Source of the DNA: a virus
Length of the DNA: 64,000 nucleotides
Reading direction: 5' to 3' (one strand)
Virus record (IMG/VR): IMGVR_UViG_3300025767_001290
Span: 1 to 64,000 of that record
Of the stretch, positions 41,497-56,200 are shown one piece after another. The translations under genes were made by a program, and so were the position numbers. How positions within the stretch are numbered: position 1 is the first letter of the stretch; each line of letters starts with the position of its first letter. The notes under the pieces are model-generated. The model made no database searches. It saw only the letters and a program-made list of their open reading frames with translations, and was not told the origin of the DNA.

Positions 41497-43644
41497 TTAT
41501 TTTCCAGTATAGATTATATAATTAACAGCTAAGTATGGATTCATAGTGTCTAATGGCGCACCTACAAATTCTGGCGATGCTGCTGTGCCAATATTTGTAA
41601 AATCGCCGGTGCCTGTTACTCCGCCGCCTGCAACGCCGCCACTTGATGCCAGTCCCTGGGTGCCGCCTAAACCAGGTTCAACTGTTAAGGTAATTGCGTT
41701 ATTGTCAGCAGGTTCACCTGCTGCTTCTCGTATTGCATAATATTGATTTCCACTAGCGCCTTCTAAATTATGATCATGTTGTGGTAAGTTAATATCTCTA
41801 ACACGAGTTGCTTCTTGGCCAGCATTCCCGCCTATAACATCTGCTGCGGCATTTACAACTCTGTTTGCACTCGAACCGTTCATATTATCAAGACCTAACG
41901 CAAATCTACCTCTAAAGTCTGGTAATCCAAATGTTGTTGCACCGTTTTGTAATAACAAGGATCGATCTTTAAATGAATATGCAATAGCTGCAAATAATAC
42001 AGTATAATCAGAAATATTAACAATAGATCCATCACAAAATAGCCAGCCTGTTGGTAAAACGCTTCCTGCAAACGGCATAAGTGCTCCTGCTGGAACTAAA
42101 GGAATTGTACTTAAAAAAGTACTTTTCTTTACTTTATAAACACCCGAGTCAAATCCGCCCGATGAACTAAATTTGTTAAGCAATATTTCATCTTCGTTAT
42201 CTGAAAAGGGCAAAGTTGTCTTGTTTGATATAAAACTATTAGCAATACGTACATTAAATGTTTTTGTAGTGCCGCCAACTTGGCCGTCATATTCAAAACT
42301 GTTGTCAGCTACATCACCAGTTATTCCAAACGTAGTAGCACTTGCAATTCTATCTGCAGATCCTGCTCTGCCGCTGACTGTTCCGCTTACATTACCTTGT
42401 AGATTACCAAAATACGTATTAGCATAAACATTATCATATTTTAATGCAGTTGATCCAATATCCCATCTACCTGTAGTTGTAGGTGATATATTACCACTAG
42501 ATATATATCCAGCAGTTGCTTCATTATTATCATCATTGCCGCCTAAAATTATGTTTCCGCCGGCTTGTATATCTTTCGCTACTGCAATTCCGCCTTTGGT
42601 TATAAATGTTCCCGAAAGAAGATCGGTACTATTATAAGTAGTATCGATTTCTATTTTTCCTGATGTCGGATCACCTAATGCTTGATTTACTTTAATACTT
42701 CCTTTAATATCTAATGCCGACTCAGGTGCTGTATTATTAACGCCAACAAATCCTCTAGCATCTAGTCTTAATACGGTATTATAAGATGTACTATTAAGCA
42801 TTCTAAAATCTATTATAGATGTATCGCTATTTTGTCGAAATACTGTACTTTGATTTTCTAGTTGTATTCCTAGTTGGCCACTAGTACCTACAACAATGCC
42901 TTGATCGTTTTTAATATTAAGTTGGAAGTTAGAACTCGATTCTGCATCGCTTCTTAAAAAATTTGCAGCAGGAACAACAGTATTATTAACTACAAGATTT
43001 TCAGCTTTTTCTGAAACTCCGTAGTATTTTAACGCGGCGGTGCCTACTAGTGCAGTTGCACTAAGATTCATGCCTGCGTTAATTCCGCCTGTAAATCCTG
43101 TAATAGTAGTCTTTGGAGTAAATGCCTGCGAACTAATTATTATGCCAGTTTGATTTTTAATTTTTATAGACAATACACTGTACGTTACATCATCAGAACC
43201 AACAATTGATTCAGACTGTGCTCCAGTAAGTAGTCCGTCACTAAAGTCTGGACCAACTAATATCCATGCTGCTCCAGTAAATAAATAAAGTTGTTGGGTT
43301 TCAGTATTAACCCACAAGTCTCCTGAACTAGAATTTGCAACTGCTGGTTGATTAGTTGCTTTTTTAACTCCACTAGCTGCAATCCAAGTAGTGCCGTCGT
43401 ATATTTTAAGTTGATCAACTCCAGCCGACGTATCATACCATAACTGTCCTTCAACTGGACTGGTAGGCGATGTGCTGTTTGCAAAATTTTCTAATAAATG
43501 TAAAAAGTTTTCATTTACTGCGGTCCCGTAGCCAGTATAATTTTTACCCGGATATGATAGCGAAGTTTCTTGATTTAACGTGTTGTCTTCTACTACAATA
43601 GTTCCTTTGTTAACGGAATCAGTGTACAATATTGTATATGCCAT
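41497..43644 (-). CDS. Tail fibre protein, tandem paralogue 3, with tail-collar domain
   Basis: The 715-aa protein shares the N-terminal attachment domain (GKNYTGYGTAVNENFLHLLENFANSTSPTSPVEGQLWYD, then YDGTTWIAASG). It ends with a phage tail collar domain near 515-575 (AGALMPFAGSVLPTGWLFCDGS...LPDFRGRFALGLDNM) and a DINLPQHDHNLEGASGNQYY distal region with a His-rich loop. This matches the C-terminal fold of T4 gp12-type short fibres, where the region binds a metal in the trimer. AAGGAA precedes the ATG. It is therefore the best candidate for a receptor-binding short fibre. Confidence 0.88.
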   Translation of the reverse strand: MAYTILYTDSVNKGTIVVEDNTLNQETSLSYPGKNYTGYGTAVNENFLHLLENFANSTSPTSPVEGQLWYDTSAGVDQLKIYDGTTWIAASGVKKATNQPAVANSSSGDLWVNTETQQLYLFTGAAWILVGPDFSDGLLTGAQSESIVGSDDVTYSVLSIKIKNQTGIIISSQAFTPKTTITGFTGGINAGMNLSATALVGTAALKYYGVSEKAENLVVNNTVVPAANFLRSDAESSSNFQLNIKNDQGIVVGTSGQLGIQLENQSTVFRQNSDTSIIDFRMLNSTSYNTVLRLDARGFVGVNNTAPESALDIKGSIKVNQALGDPTSGKIEIDTTYNSTDLLSGTFITKGGIAVAKDIQAGGNIILGGNDDNNEATAGYISSGNISPTTTGRWDIGSTALKYDNVYANTYFGNLQGNVSGTVSGRAGSADRIASATTFGITGDVADNSFEYDGQVGGTTKTFNVRIANSFISNKTTLPFSDNEDEILLNKFSSSGGFDSGVYKVKKSTFLSTIPLVPAGALMPFAGSVLPTGWLFCDGSIVNISDYTVLFAAIAYSFKDRSLLLQNGATTFGLPDFRGRFALGLDNMNGSSANRVVNAAADVIGGNAGQEATRVRDINLPQHDHNLEGASGNQYYAIREAAGEPADNNAITLTVEPGLGGTQGLASSGGVAGGGVTGTGDFTNIGTAASPEFVGAPLDTMNPYLAVNYIIYTGK

Positions 43645-43654
43645 TATCTATTCC

Positions 43655-44257
43655 TTATCCTGCTAAACTTTGGACTCTAACAGTATAATCAATTTGGATT
43701 AAACGATTGAGTGATTTTTGTACTGGGTGAAAAATTACATGAGTAATTAGTCTTCCTGTGCCAGTTGAGCTATAACTACGCAGGCCAAGTTCATCAAATA
43801 CATAGTTATTTGTTTGCGACGAAGCCGTATCAAATGCATCTTGTCCATTTGGTTCACCGTAATCAAGTAGACAACTTACTACAATATCAGTGTAATTAGT
43901 TCCGCTTAAATGACGGATTTCAGTTTTATTTCTAACTGGGTCTGTATTGTTAACACTTCTATCGTCTACAACCTTTGTATATGTTTGATTGTATAGTGTT
44001 GCATTAGTGCCCGTGCTATTAGGCGTTAGATACGTGATAATACCAGTTGGATCGACGCTTGTGCCACCGTTACCAAAGCTCATATCGTATATAAATCCTT
44101 GTCCGGCATTAGACAAACTTTCAGCAAGTGCAATACTCATATTTTCATAGTGAATTGCATTGCGCTTGTCAATGTATACCTTTTGTGATTCAGGGTCGAA
44201 TATCTTAATATGTCCCTGAACTAATACTCCGTTTGTGTCTTGCATGTTATCGCTCAT
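43655..44257 (-). CDS. 200-aa virion structural protein, gp8-region
   Basis: The 200-aa protein is beta-rich (GVLVQGHIKIFDPESQKVYIDKRNAIHYENMSIALAESL, then YDMSFGNGGTSVDP...). It has no catalytic motif. Its place between the giant virion gene and the fibres, and its recurrence in T4-like marine phages, mark it as a structural protein. It is much shorter than T4 gp8, so I do not equate the two. AGGAAA precedes the ATG, and an AATAAATA octamer lies at 44276-44283. Confidence 0.7.
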   Translation of the reverse strand: MSDNMQDTNGVLVQGHIKIFDPESQKVYIDKRNAIHYENMSIALAESLSNAGQGFIYDMSFGNGGTSVDPTGIITYLTPNSTGTNATLYNQTYTKVVDDRSVNNTDPVRNKTEIRHLSGTNYTDIVVSCLLDYGEPNGQDAFDTASSQTNNYVFDELGLRSYSSTGTGRLITHVIFHPVQKSLNRLIQIDYTVRVQSLAG

Positions 44258-44275
44258 TTAATTTTTCCTATACTG

Positions 44276-44283
44276 TATTTATT
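44276..44283 (-). promoter_or_regulatory. T4-type late promoter (AATAAATA)
   Basis: On the minus strand the octamer lies 18 bp upstream of the ATG at 44257 and overlaps the stop region of the giant virion gene. Confidence 0.65.
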
Positions 44284-47200
44284 CAGGTAGCTCAGATGTT
44301 CCAGCACGTAAGAATCTTGCAATACTATTTTCTGATTCTCCTAAAGAATTAGTGCCTTCATTCCAGATTTTGCCTTGTTTCTTAATAATAGTAACTCGTG
44401 TCCCTTCGACTGGTACTTGTTTTAAATCTATTTGTTGTGTTTGTACATTAAATATTACGTCTGCTGGATTTTCATAATCACCTGCTGGACTATCTTGTTC
44501 AAATACTGGCAAAAATGAATTAATACTGTTCTTACGCATGCGGACACCGCCAACAAACACTTCTAATTCATTTATAGAACCAGTTGCAGAGCTTACATCA
44601 AATAATGACGTAGTACCATCTGCTGTAATATCTTGAATAATGTTATTATCAATGTACGGAATAGTTTTACCTATATTCTGATCAAACACTTTTGACTCAG
44701 CAGCATGTACTTCCTTAACGCCTGTTCCTAATGTTCCTCTACGAAGTTGACGCAATAAATTACCTTCCTTAACAAAATACTCAATACGTTCGCCATTTAT
44801 AAAAATTATACCAGGTAAATTTTGTCCTTTATTTGGTTCACTTAATAAATTACTATCCTTTACTGTAATCCTTAAATCGTAGTAATTTAGTGGTTCTTCT
44901 AATGTTGTTACTGATGCATCAAGCCTCTTATAATGAGTTCTATTTAATATATCTTTAAATTGCCTATATGCAAACTTTGAAGTACTTACTTCGGCAGTAA
45001 AATGAATTACATCAATTAGATCAAGTTGTTCCGGCACAGTTGCTAACTGGACTGTAGTATTATTATTTGTTAATACATAGTCAGTATCAGGAGTTAACAA
45101 TTCTCCGTTTTTAACAACCCAAGCATATTTTGCATCAATTGCAGGCTTTCTCAATCTAATTTCACCTACTGATAATCTGTTGTATGTAGTGTAATCTGCA
45201 TTTTCTAACTGTAATGTTACTCTTGATACAACATCGTAATTAATACGCTCTATACCCAGTAAATCATGATTACTAAATTGGAATATCTCAACTGGTGTAA
45301 ATCCACTCGGTGCTGTATTTAATGTTACAGTATTTTCGCTTGACAATGTATACTGTCCGTCGGTGATTGCATATATTTCAACAATATCGCCTGCTTTGCC
45401 CACATCATCAGTTAGGACAACACTACTATTTGCAATATCAAATCTCCAACTAATCGGAGTAAGTAGTTCTTCTCCATTTAAAAATACTTTTATGTCTTCA
45501 GTAAGTAGAGATCCTTGTGGTTGTTGAAATGTTTCTAATGCAAATTCACGCTGACCAGACGGTGGGATTGTGTATTGTATATTATAACCTGGACTTAGAA
45601 TAGTGTTTCCTACTTTTACAATTAAATTGTGCTGTGTAGGTTTATTATAGAACGGTGCTGACGGTAATACAAAATTAACAGCAGTACCGTTGCCAATAAA
45701 TCTATCCTTTTTCATTTGACTGTAATTTACTTGTATATTACTATCAAATAATGAATAATAAACTAAGTTGCCTTCTTCTGGAGCAGTACTAAACGTAAAC
45801 ACAACATTACCAGTTATCTCTGATTTATTAAATGTTACAGTTTGTTTTACACCGTTGACGCTAACAAAAATATCTAAGTCAGTTTGAAATCTTACTCTAG
45901 TTTCAAACGAAGTAGTTGAGCCATCTGCGTTGTATTCTCCGTAATCTAAAATATTTTGTCCAGCTTGTGACACTGTTACAATACTAAGAATTTTACCTGT
46001 ATCAAAACTGTTAATAGTACTATCAATAGTTACTGTGCCGTTTTCCCAATCAATAGTATAATTGCCAGACTCTCTTGAAAGTACAGTATTGTTAATTTTA
46101 ACAATAACAGAATCTATGTTGCTAGGAGTAATACCTAAGTCATATGTTGTAACAGATGTATCTATATGATAACTTTGGCTATTTATTTTTCCTTGACCGT
46201 CCGAGTCTCTAGTGTACACTTTAATATCTAATGTATCAAATATTTGTCCTGGTACAAGTTCTTCAGGACCTGCCATTGCTGCTTCTGATATAAATCCATC
46301 GCCGTCGGTAATTATATCTTCTGCGGCTGTGCCTGATGCAGTAGTGTATAGAAGATCGCCGCCGGAAAGTGCAGTATCATAACCTGTTGGATCTGGTATC
46401 ACACTTCCGTCACTTGTTGATTTTCTTACAACAAATATGTCACCGTCGACTATGCTTATTCCTAAATCTTGCACATAAATTATGTCAGTTGTTCCGTCGC
46501 CTGTGATACTGTTTGTAATAGCATTTACATTAGTTGCAGTTCCTAAACTAAAGTTAGGATCATCAATTCGTACATTGTTCTTATAAAGGTTATAAACAAC
46601 ACCGTTCTCTAATGGAGTAGTTAATTGTACTGCAATAGTAGAACCATCTGCTGTAAATACTTGGTCTTCGTATGTGTTGTCAAATTGATCCCATTGATCA
46701 ACAAACCAACCTTTTGAATCCCATCCTGTTACTCCTTGAAAGTCAAAACTACGTACTTCGACACCTCCGTAGTCAATGCCTGTCATTAGTTGAGTTAGGT
46801 CTTTGCTGTACATAGTTGAGTTAGGGTTATAAGAATGTAAAATTCTATCTTCAGCACTTAGCATACTCAGCGGTAATTGATATTTAATTTCGATTACAGC
46901 ATTTAACTTAGGCGGTTTTGCAAATATAATTCTTCCTTTTTCTCTTGTGTATGTTGATGTATTATCTTCAACATTGGCATACGTATACTTACTACGCAAC
47001 TGTTCAACGTTATCAACTAGTACTTGTATAGTAGAATTATTAAGATCCATTGGATAAGGAAGATTAAAAGTTGTACTATCACCTGTTCCGGTATGCACTG
47101 TTTGTTTTGCGATATTTTCGTAAACATATTGGCCGCTTAATCTGTCAAATTTAACTCTTATGTGTGGGTTGCGTACAAGTCCGTTGCCAAGTATTGCAGT

Positions 47201-50200
47201 GGCTTTGGCTGTAGTAAATATTTCATTTTGAGGTCCTTCAATTATTACTGTAGGAGCACTAACATATCCAGTTCCCGAATTAGTAACAATAATTTTTGTT
47301 ACTTTACCATATGCAAGTACAGCCGTAGCAGTTGCACCGGTGCCGCCGCCGCCTTCAAATCTTACAGTTGGAACAAATGTGTAACCGCTTCCTAAGTCGC
47401 TCATTTTAATCCCAGTAATTTTATAACCTAAATTATCTAACCAGTGTTTTCTAGGATACGCTGTAGTATTATCATCTGCGCCAACAACACGATTGCTATC
47501 AACAGTAGCAACACTTGGTGTTATTGTTCCTGTTACATTATTGTAATAAGGCGCAAGATCAAAGTCAGCAACACTACTAGATGTGTTCTCTAAACTTTGG
47601 TAACTATCAATAAACTCTCTTATATTAGTACTGTAAGGTTTTACTTCATTAACATAACTTTCAAAATCTGCTAAGTTACTATATTTAAATGTAGTGTCTT
47701 GTGAGAGATTGCCTAGTTTATGTGTTGCAGATATAAAGCTTGTTTTAAACATCCAGTCAACGCTAGGCTGCTCTGAAAGAATGTATCGTAGTGCAGCAAA
47801 AAATAGTTGATTATATTCTAATTCCAAAGCGCCAATAAATATATCATCTCTTAATGCTTTTAAAATTATTCTTAATTCTTTTACAGGATTATTATCATAA
47901 AATGCACTATCAAAACTGTTGTTATCGTAACCTGTTGTGTTTTTAGCATAATCATATAAACTGTCATTAAACTGAATAGTACCGTTTTGTCTACCAACAG
48001 TTTTATAATTTATTGTATAATCTTCTGTGTTTTGACTAGATTCTTTTTCTAATAGTAGCCAGCCGCCTGCGCCAACATTATTAATTTTAACTGTGTTGCC
48101 GATTATATCGTCTATTGTACTAAGTTCATAAGAATTATTAACAGTATAATTAACTTCAGTAAACTGATTGTACCCGATATCATACCAGTCAACATAGTTC
48201 CAATAATTTGATACATTATAATTCTGTACAGCCGCTCTAAACCAAGAAGTAGATGTTGTATTCCATTCATATAATGCCCACTTGTTAAATGAAGCACTGT
48301 CTGATTCTACTAGTACTGTAAATTTTCTAACATTTAATATTGTTGTTTCAGTGTAATCATTTCCTTGTGCCAATACTTCTACATTATTAACTTGCCCAAG
48401 ATTATTTATAGTGATATCTAAGACTGCGCCACTGCCTGTGCTTTCAAATTGATACGAAGGAGCAACTTTATATCCTCTTCCTGGATTAGTTATTGTAACA
48501 CGGACAACTCTACCATTAACTACTACTGGTGTTAATACCGCAGGTGTTAGTTTGTTTGTACTAATAAATTCAAGTTCTTCATAAGTATTAATTTTTAGAT
48601 CATACTTATTGCTTATAACAGTAGGCATTTCGTCTTTTAGTGAAAGAGAATTAATATTATATTCGTCAACAATTAATGTGTTTAATAATACAGAGTTTAC
48701 TCGTTCAATAGTTTGTTTTAATGCTTCTACTCTGTTAACAAACATTCCCTGTCTTGGGCGATTTTGAATTCCTTGGCGTTTTGCAACAGGAATTTTAGGA
48801 TCCGGTACAATTCGATTATTACTATCAAACCCAATTAAACTGTCAAACCATTTACGTTCAATATCGTAATTAGGTTTGCTTGTAGCTAAGTTATCCGACA
48901 TTAACTGATATTGGGCATGCTCATTTTGAGAATTATTTGGACCAGTTGAATACCTAATATTTAAAACTAAATCATCTGATGTAATTAAATTATTAAAATT
49001 GTTTAATACGAGTTTATCTTTACTAATAAAGCTAATATATCTATATCCATTTTCTCTCGGCGATTGAATTAGATTGCGAATATTAATACAATTAATTGTT
49101 CTATTTTTATCTGTAGGAATGGTAAGTTTATTTTCAACCCAGAAATAATATTTTGTATTAAAGGTTTGACTTATATCATCGTAAGATAATTTAGCACTAT
49201 ATTTTGTATCGCCATATAATGACGTGCCACTTATGCCTAAAGGAACACCATTATCAGTGTCAGCTAGTTGATTCCATTGACTTGGTAAGTAATCACTTTC
49301 TACCCATTCGTATATATCAATTGATGCTCCTGGTAATAGTGAATTCCAGCTGTTACTTTGGAATGTTGTAGATCCTTGATACACATTGCTAAATCTAGCA
49401 TTATTAATATTCCACCATACTTGACCAACATGCGCCTCTCCCCAATGCATTGCCGGAGAAACTGTTATATCATCTAGCGGTCCTACATTGTATGATGCAG
49501 GATCTTGAGGTGTTTTAAATGTAATTTCTTTGTCTGCTACTCCTGCAATTTTTCCTTGCACAGGGTCAATATAATCTATGTACGAAACTATTTGGTTAGT
49601 GCGTTTGTTGTATAAGAACACTCCGCCAATCTTAGATATATCAACAGGTGTTACACTAGATCTTAATGAATTCCATGATTTTTTATTTTTTATTTTACGG
49701 TAATCTAAAACTATGCCTCTATAATTACCGCTAACAAAATTTGGAATTCCTGTATAGATATGATTATCATTAATTAATAAGTTTTTTCCAAAATTAATTT
49801 GTGCATCTTTAAATAGTAATTGTTCTGAATAGATTAGTGTGTCTTGTATATCTTCATATACATATATTGTGCCTTTGTCAACTTTAATATTTTTAAACGA
49901 AGTAAACTTATTGTCAAATGTAGTTTCAGTTCTTTCAGTTGATGAAGTATCTAAAACATATTTTGAATAAACTGGAATTGGATTACCGTCAACATCAAGT
50001 TTAATATCTCCGAGAGAGACACCATCAATTAATTCAACATTAACTCCGTAAACCTCTACACCAGTTTGTGGCTGTACTTCTAATAGTTTAGTGTACGTAT
50101 CAAACCTTGTTGGTATACGCTGGTCACCGTTTTGACTTGATATTACCAAACCGTCTTTACCAAATGCAACAGAATATCCAAATTTTTCAACCTGTTCGTT

Positions 50201-53200
50201 GTTTGGAGAATTAATTACAGTATTTGGTACAGTTATTATAATATTATTATCGTCAACTCCGTTAACTGTTCCAAATTTTTCTGTCGTTGAGTTATAATTA
50301 TAAACCCATACTGCGCCTTGATCTACACTAGTTGTATCGTCTAACGGAACACTTACTGCTATCTTGTTTCCTTCTGGATTTAATACAACTGTATCTGCCC
50401 AGCGGTTCTTGTCTATCCAAACATCCGGTGTAGCATTAGGATTTAATGTTCTTGTTCCGGTAAATGCAGTAGCAATATTTCCGGCTCCGTCTCTATATAC
50501 AATATTTCCATCGTTGTCTTTTTCAAATTTATCATTATCGTGATCTTGTAATTCAAAACTTGACTCGGGAGCATCAATTACTTGACTTAATACATACTTT
50601 TTGTCACTAAGTCTATAAATTGCTAATTGCTTTTGATAAGAACTATCTGATAATTCTAATTTAGTTGTTACTACTAATACTTGCGCATCATCACTTAAAT
50701 CAAAATTTTCAGCAAACTGTGATATATTTGTTGCAGGATCATATGATAGTTCATTATAATATGTATCTAGTGTTAGATTTGGTAACAATCCTAAATAATC
50801 AATTTTACCATCAACTAATTCCCAAGATGTATTTAAACTAGACGGAACTGCTGCACCTTTTGGTACATTAGTAGTTGCTGCATACAGTATACTACTATAA
50901 TCTACAATATCACCTAATCTGTAGCTAATAGTGTTATCAAATGTTCCTCTAAAGTTTTCGTCTTTGGCTCTTTTCCAACTAATATTAGTCCAATATATAG
51001 TATCACTAATATTGTTTTGCGTAGCCGAAGTTACCTTACGTGCAATGTAATACTCGTCTTTCCATATTACAACATCGCCAATATCGTAAATCGTGTTAAG
51101 TTTATGCAAACCTTTAAAGGCACTGTTAGCAGGAGCGCCATGCTTGTATATTTCAATAGCGCCTGGATTTTGTCTCCATTCTAAATCTTCATCTCTTGCA
51201 GCACCTGTTGGTTTATTAGATATCATTAAAGTATAATCGTTGCCAGTTTGAGTTATTTTAACTTTTGAACCAAACTTTTTATCTTGTGCTGCATATTCTG
51301 AAACTAATGTTGATTGATATTGGTAAACTCCGTTAAAGTCTTTTCTATAAATTGATACTGCGCCTTGATTTAACGAGCCAGCAATGCCAGTTTTATCTGC
51401 TAGAATATTATAAACTTGACTATAATCTTTGTTTGTGGTATACGGCGGATTAGCAGCTCTAGATATACCAGTAATAATGTCTTCATTAAAGAAATAATAT
51501 TCTTGATCAGTAACTGGGATAACGTTGTCCCAGGTTAATGAGTCTGAGAACGTAGTTCCAGTATCTACAACAATTAATTTTCCAATTAAATTTGTTCCTA
51601 GAACAATATCATTATTAACGTCTAAAATTGTACCAATGTCTTGATCAGGATCTGTACTAGATCGTGACAATCTTCTAATTTCAAATTTACCAATATTAGT
51701 TAATTGTTCAAAAGTTCCGCCCACTGTTATATCTAATCTATCAGTTGGTTCTTTTTCTTCAAATTGTGCTTGTGTTAGTACATTAACATACACTCGAACT
51801 TTATTAAAGTTTCTTTGATAAAACATTACTTCAGCAGCACTTGTAATTGTACTAGTTCTAGCAAGTCCCCCTTGTCCATCTCTAGGAATCTGTACATCAA
51901 CTAAAATATCACCAACTTCTGGTTCAAATACATTACCTTCAAAGTCAAACTCAGTAAAATCAAAGTCAATATATCCATCCCACATGTCTTGTATAACAAC
52001 ATCATTACCTGTGATGAGACTAGCAGTAAATCCTGATGGAGATATATCAAACTCTTCATTATCAAAATATTTAATATTAATTTTTGTTGGTGTATCAGAA
52101 CTAGGACCATTTGCTAAGAATCTAGGATGTATTACATCTGAATATTCTTTTGCTGTACGAATTACATATTTACTACTTGGTATAGCAAGTTCAGTTCCGC
52201 CATTGTCGCCTGTATAAGATAAATGGTTTATAAAACTTGCTTGATTTTTCTTAGTAACGTAATTACCAATACTACTAATCGTATCTTGAATGTTACTATA
52301 AGCATTTATCAATTCCTGCTGGACAATATCTGCTCTTTTACGAATATCAGAGTACACTAATCCTCTACCAACATCATAATATTTGCTGTTGTTAGAATAA
52401 GTAAATGTACTGCCCGAAGTAACTTCAGTAGCCTGTGGTTCTGGGTCTTGGCCAATTTGGTACGTTTTAAACAACCAATACCCTGACACAGTTTCGCTAG
52501 TATTATAAGTATCTGCTTCTGAATAAAATCCTACAAAGTCATCTCTATCGTTAAATAGCTTGCCTAATATACTAAAAACACCATTAGTGTTTATTAAATA
52601 AACAACTGCACTATCTCTAAATGTAGATACATAATAAACTTCTGCAGAACCTGTATCAGTTTGTACAATTTCACCCTTAACAGGCAACGTTACATAAGTT
52701 TCAATAAAGAAAATATGATCTATTTTTTGTTGTATAGTATGTTCTGTTGATAAAAATGTACTAGATATTTTCGGTATAAGGTTGTCAAACGGAAGATATG
52801 TATCTAGCGTTGGATATGCAAAGCTACGCTTATTCCAATATAAACTTACAGCGTCTCCAGATATTTCGCCTACATTACCCAAAGTTCCATTATACATATC
52901 TTTAGGAGCTCTTACTAAAAAGTGATCTACAACATTATTAGGTAATCCAGGATCACCTGCAACTAATAATGTTAAGGACGTTGAGTCAGAATCTAATTGC
53001 TCGGATATATTAATATAAGAATCAAAACTTGTAAACGTTTCTGCTGCAATAGCAGGAAGAATTTCTCTATTTGTTTTCCATAAGCTTTCTTTATATTTTA
53101 CAATTTCGCTTTTTGTATATGTTGTTGTAGTATCAAAGTTGCCTTTAAATTTAGTTTTTACATTACTTGCTCCAGGAATGCCTATTACTAAATATTCACC

Positions 53201-56200
53201 GTCTGGCGAAATATCAATACTTTTGCCAAAGTCGCTGTCAGCAGGATCATAAAGCGTAATCGGAGAGTCAATAGCTGTCCAATATGTCGAAACTTCAATA
53301 TCATCAAATTCAGCAGCACTAGTATGTGTAATAGAAGTAGTATAATAAGTTCTAGAACTATCAAGATCATATACTACCTTATCTCCTTTATAGAATATAG
53401 TATTTGGTTTCCAGGAAAATACATTATCCGGCGGAACTATTTCTTGATCAATTGCTAGTTCTGATGATTCATTAGTTCTTCTATAATAGTTAACTTTGCC
53501 GTTAATATTATTAGCCGAAGATACAAAGAAGTTTCTATTGTCACTAGTAACTGCCATGCTCTCTGAAAACTCTTGTAGTTCTCCTGTGAATATATCGTTG
53601 TTAACTATAGTTTGATTTCTGCTGTAGGCAGTTTTATTTTCTAAAACTGTCCAATCGTTGTTATAGTTTTCAACCCAAAATCTTTGTCCTGGATATAATT
53701 TATTTTGTGCTAAGGTATTTGCTTCTTCAAGTGTTGCTACACGCACCGAGCGCAATTTAGTTAATAAAAAGTCTTTTCCTATAAACGAATTAGGAGTTGT
53801 GTCTGTAGATAGTCTAATGGTAATTTTATTAAGAGTAACACTTTCAACAACATATAGTCCTTCTAGATTAAACTCTTCAGCAGCACGTATACCAATAATA
53901 TCAAGTGGCTTTACTAAGCCTCCTGCCCAACGATTTACTGTCAACTCTACCAAAGGATCTCCTGTAATATCAGATCTTTGATTTTTATTTTCTAATACAG
54001 TTACAGATGTTTCGAGACTAATGTGTTGGTACACATTCCATGGGGTTTCACCTAGCTCTGTTACCCAAATATAATCACCAAGGCCTAGTAAATTAACATT
54101 ACCCAATGGTAACTCGTTACTAGAACTAGCTACAAATGAGACATCTTCTTCTCTTACAAATCCGCCAGTCTTAATTACTTCATTTTTAACTTCTTTAGTT
54201 GGGAACGGTGCATGGTTGTAGTCTAAAGGCTTGTCATATACTTCGTGTTCTAAAATTCTATAATGTTTGTCAAAATTACTTAATGGTAAACTAGTAACTA
54301 ATTCAATTGCTTGTGGCGATTCTTGAACTTTATCTTGTTTAAGATTTAATTCAATTTGTTGAATGTCATTAGTTGCTCCAAAGCGGCCAACTTGTAATGC
54401 CCATTCTTCGTAAAACTCCAATGTGTCTTTTCCGACACTTCCTAATGCACTAAACATTTTTGATAATGCATTTTTTGTGCCTTTATCTTGTATAAATCCT
54501 TGGTAAAACTTATACTGACTTACATCATCTGGAATAATATTAGCAAGATACTGGCGTTTTTGAAAGCCTGTAAAATGTTTTGCCATTTTTTGTAACTCAG
54601 TATCAAACCCCTGAGTGTCTAAACTATAAAAATCAGTAAATTGATTTGTTCTATAATCAAAATTTGTAATTAATTCTGGTTCTGGCTTTTCATTAAGTTT
54701 AAACCATTTAGCAGTCTCAAAATTTGTTGTGCCTGGAATATTTTCAGTTGCAACATAATAAAATTGTTTATATTTAACAAGACTGCCAATTCCAAAATCT
54801 TTCCATTTGGCCCAATCTACAACTTTAGCATCGTCATATACAAACCCCGGGATATTTAGGCCGCCGCTCCAATTTGCTGCACGGTAGCCGCTGACTTTTA
54901 TGCGTTCTTGTCTGTATCCAGAGCTAGGTTCAAATACAATGTCATTAAACACAGTCTTGTTATCAATTAATACTACATGCTCTCTTTGTACTAATGGCAA
55001 TGCAGCACTGTATAATCCTTCTTCAGTGTTTACAGTTTCTATACCAAAACTATTTTTATCTCTCAATAAACTATTAAATTCGCTGGTTAACGGTTCTCCG
55101 TTTGCTTGTAATATACTATAAGTGTAAAACGGATCGTTAATATCATCTACAACAAAATATTCTTTACTAAAATTAAATTTATTAGCAGCTGGAGATATTG
55201 TTATAACAGTACCTGTAGCCCAACCTTGCGTTGTCCAGAATAAAAACTCTCGGGCACTTTGATCCCAATTATTAACTGTTCCGTCTAATTCAACAAAGTT
55301 AAAATCAAAACCTAAGTCATTTAATTGCTGTCCGTATCCTAACAAAAAGTCAACCATATCTTGTGATGTTTTAAGAGTCGATCCGTAAGGTAATAATTTA
55401 ATTGTTGTTTTGTCAAAGTTACGTTTAAACAATGCAGTTTTTCCGCCAACGATTGGCAATTCAGGAAGCTTTGCAAGATTGTCTGTGCTAAATGTATTAG
55501 CAGACGTAAATGTTTTTGTAACTCTATAATATGTGTTATTATTTTCTATAATAACATCTTTATAATATATAGTCGACGGCTTCCATTCTGAAGTTGTTTC
55601 GCTTATTCCTCCAACAGTTACAGGAACTGTTTTCGAAGAAGTAATTGGTGAGTAATATTCAAAGAACGGATTTTGATTGTTGTAGCCTCTTACAACAAAT
55701 CCACCAGCTGTTTTTTCAATAATTATGCCACTGTACACTGCTACTGATTGCGGTGAACTTTTGTTAAGAAATACTTGATAGTTTTCTTGTGGGATATAAA
55801 TCCCACCATCGGATAGCAATTGTTGTGGGCTGCGGCTGTCAAGAATTAAGTTTATTTTTTGTTTATCACTAAATCCGCCTAGTTTAAATCCTAACTGGTT
55901 ATTAATTGCCTTTAATTCGTTTTGGTAATCTTGATAAATTGTTAACACATCACTAGCAACTAGATTATAAATGTAATTTACAAACCCTGAGGTATTTACT
56001 CTAGCAGTATCTGTAACCGTGTTAGGGAATACTATATTGTCAAGTGTTAGAAATTTGCTAGTTGTAGAATACACTTGCTGTCCAGCTAAGTTAGTTGTTA
56101 TCCGAGATACATCAAATGCTTCTCCAATTGTGCTAGACGGCTTGTTAAGCATTAAACTCTTAATAATTGCAAAAGGATAATTAGAACTTCGGCGCCACGC

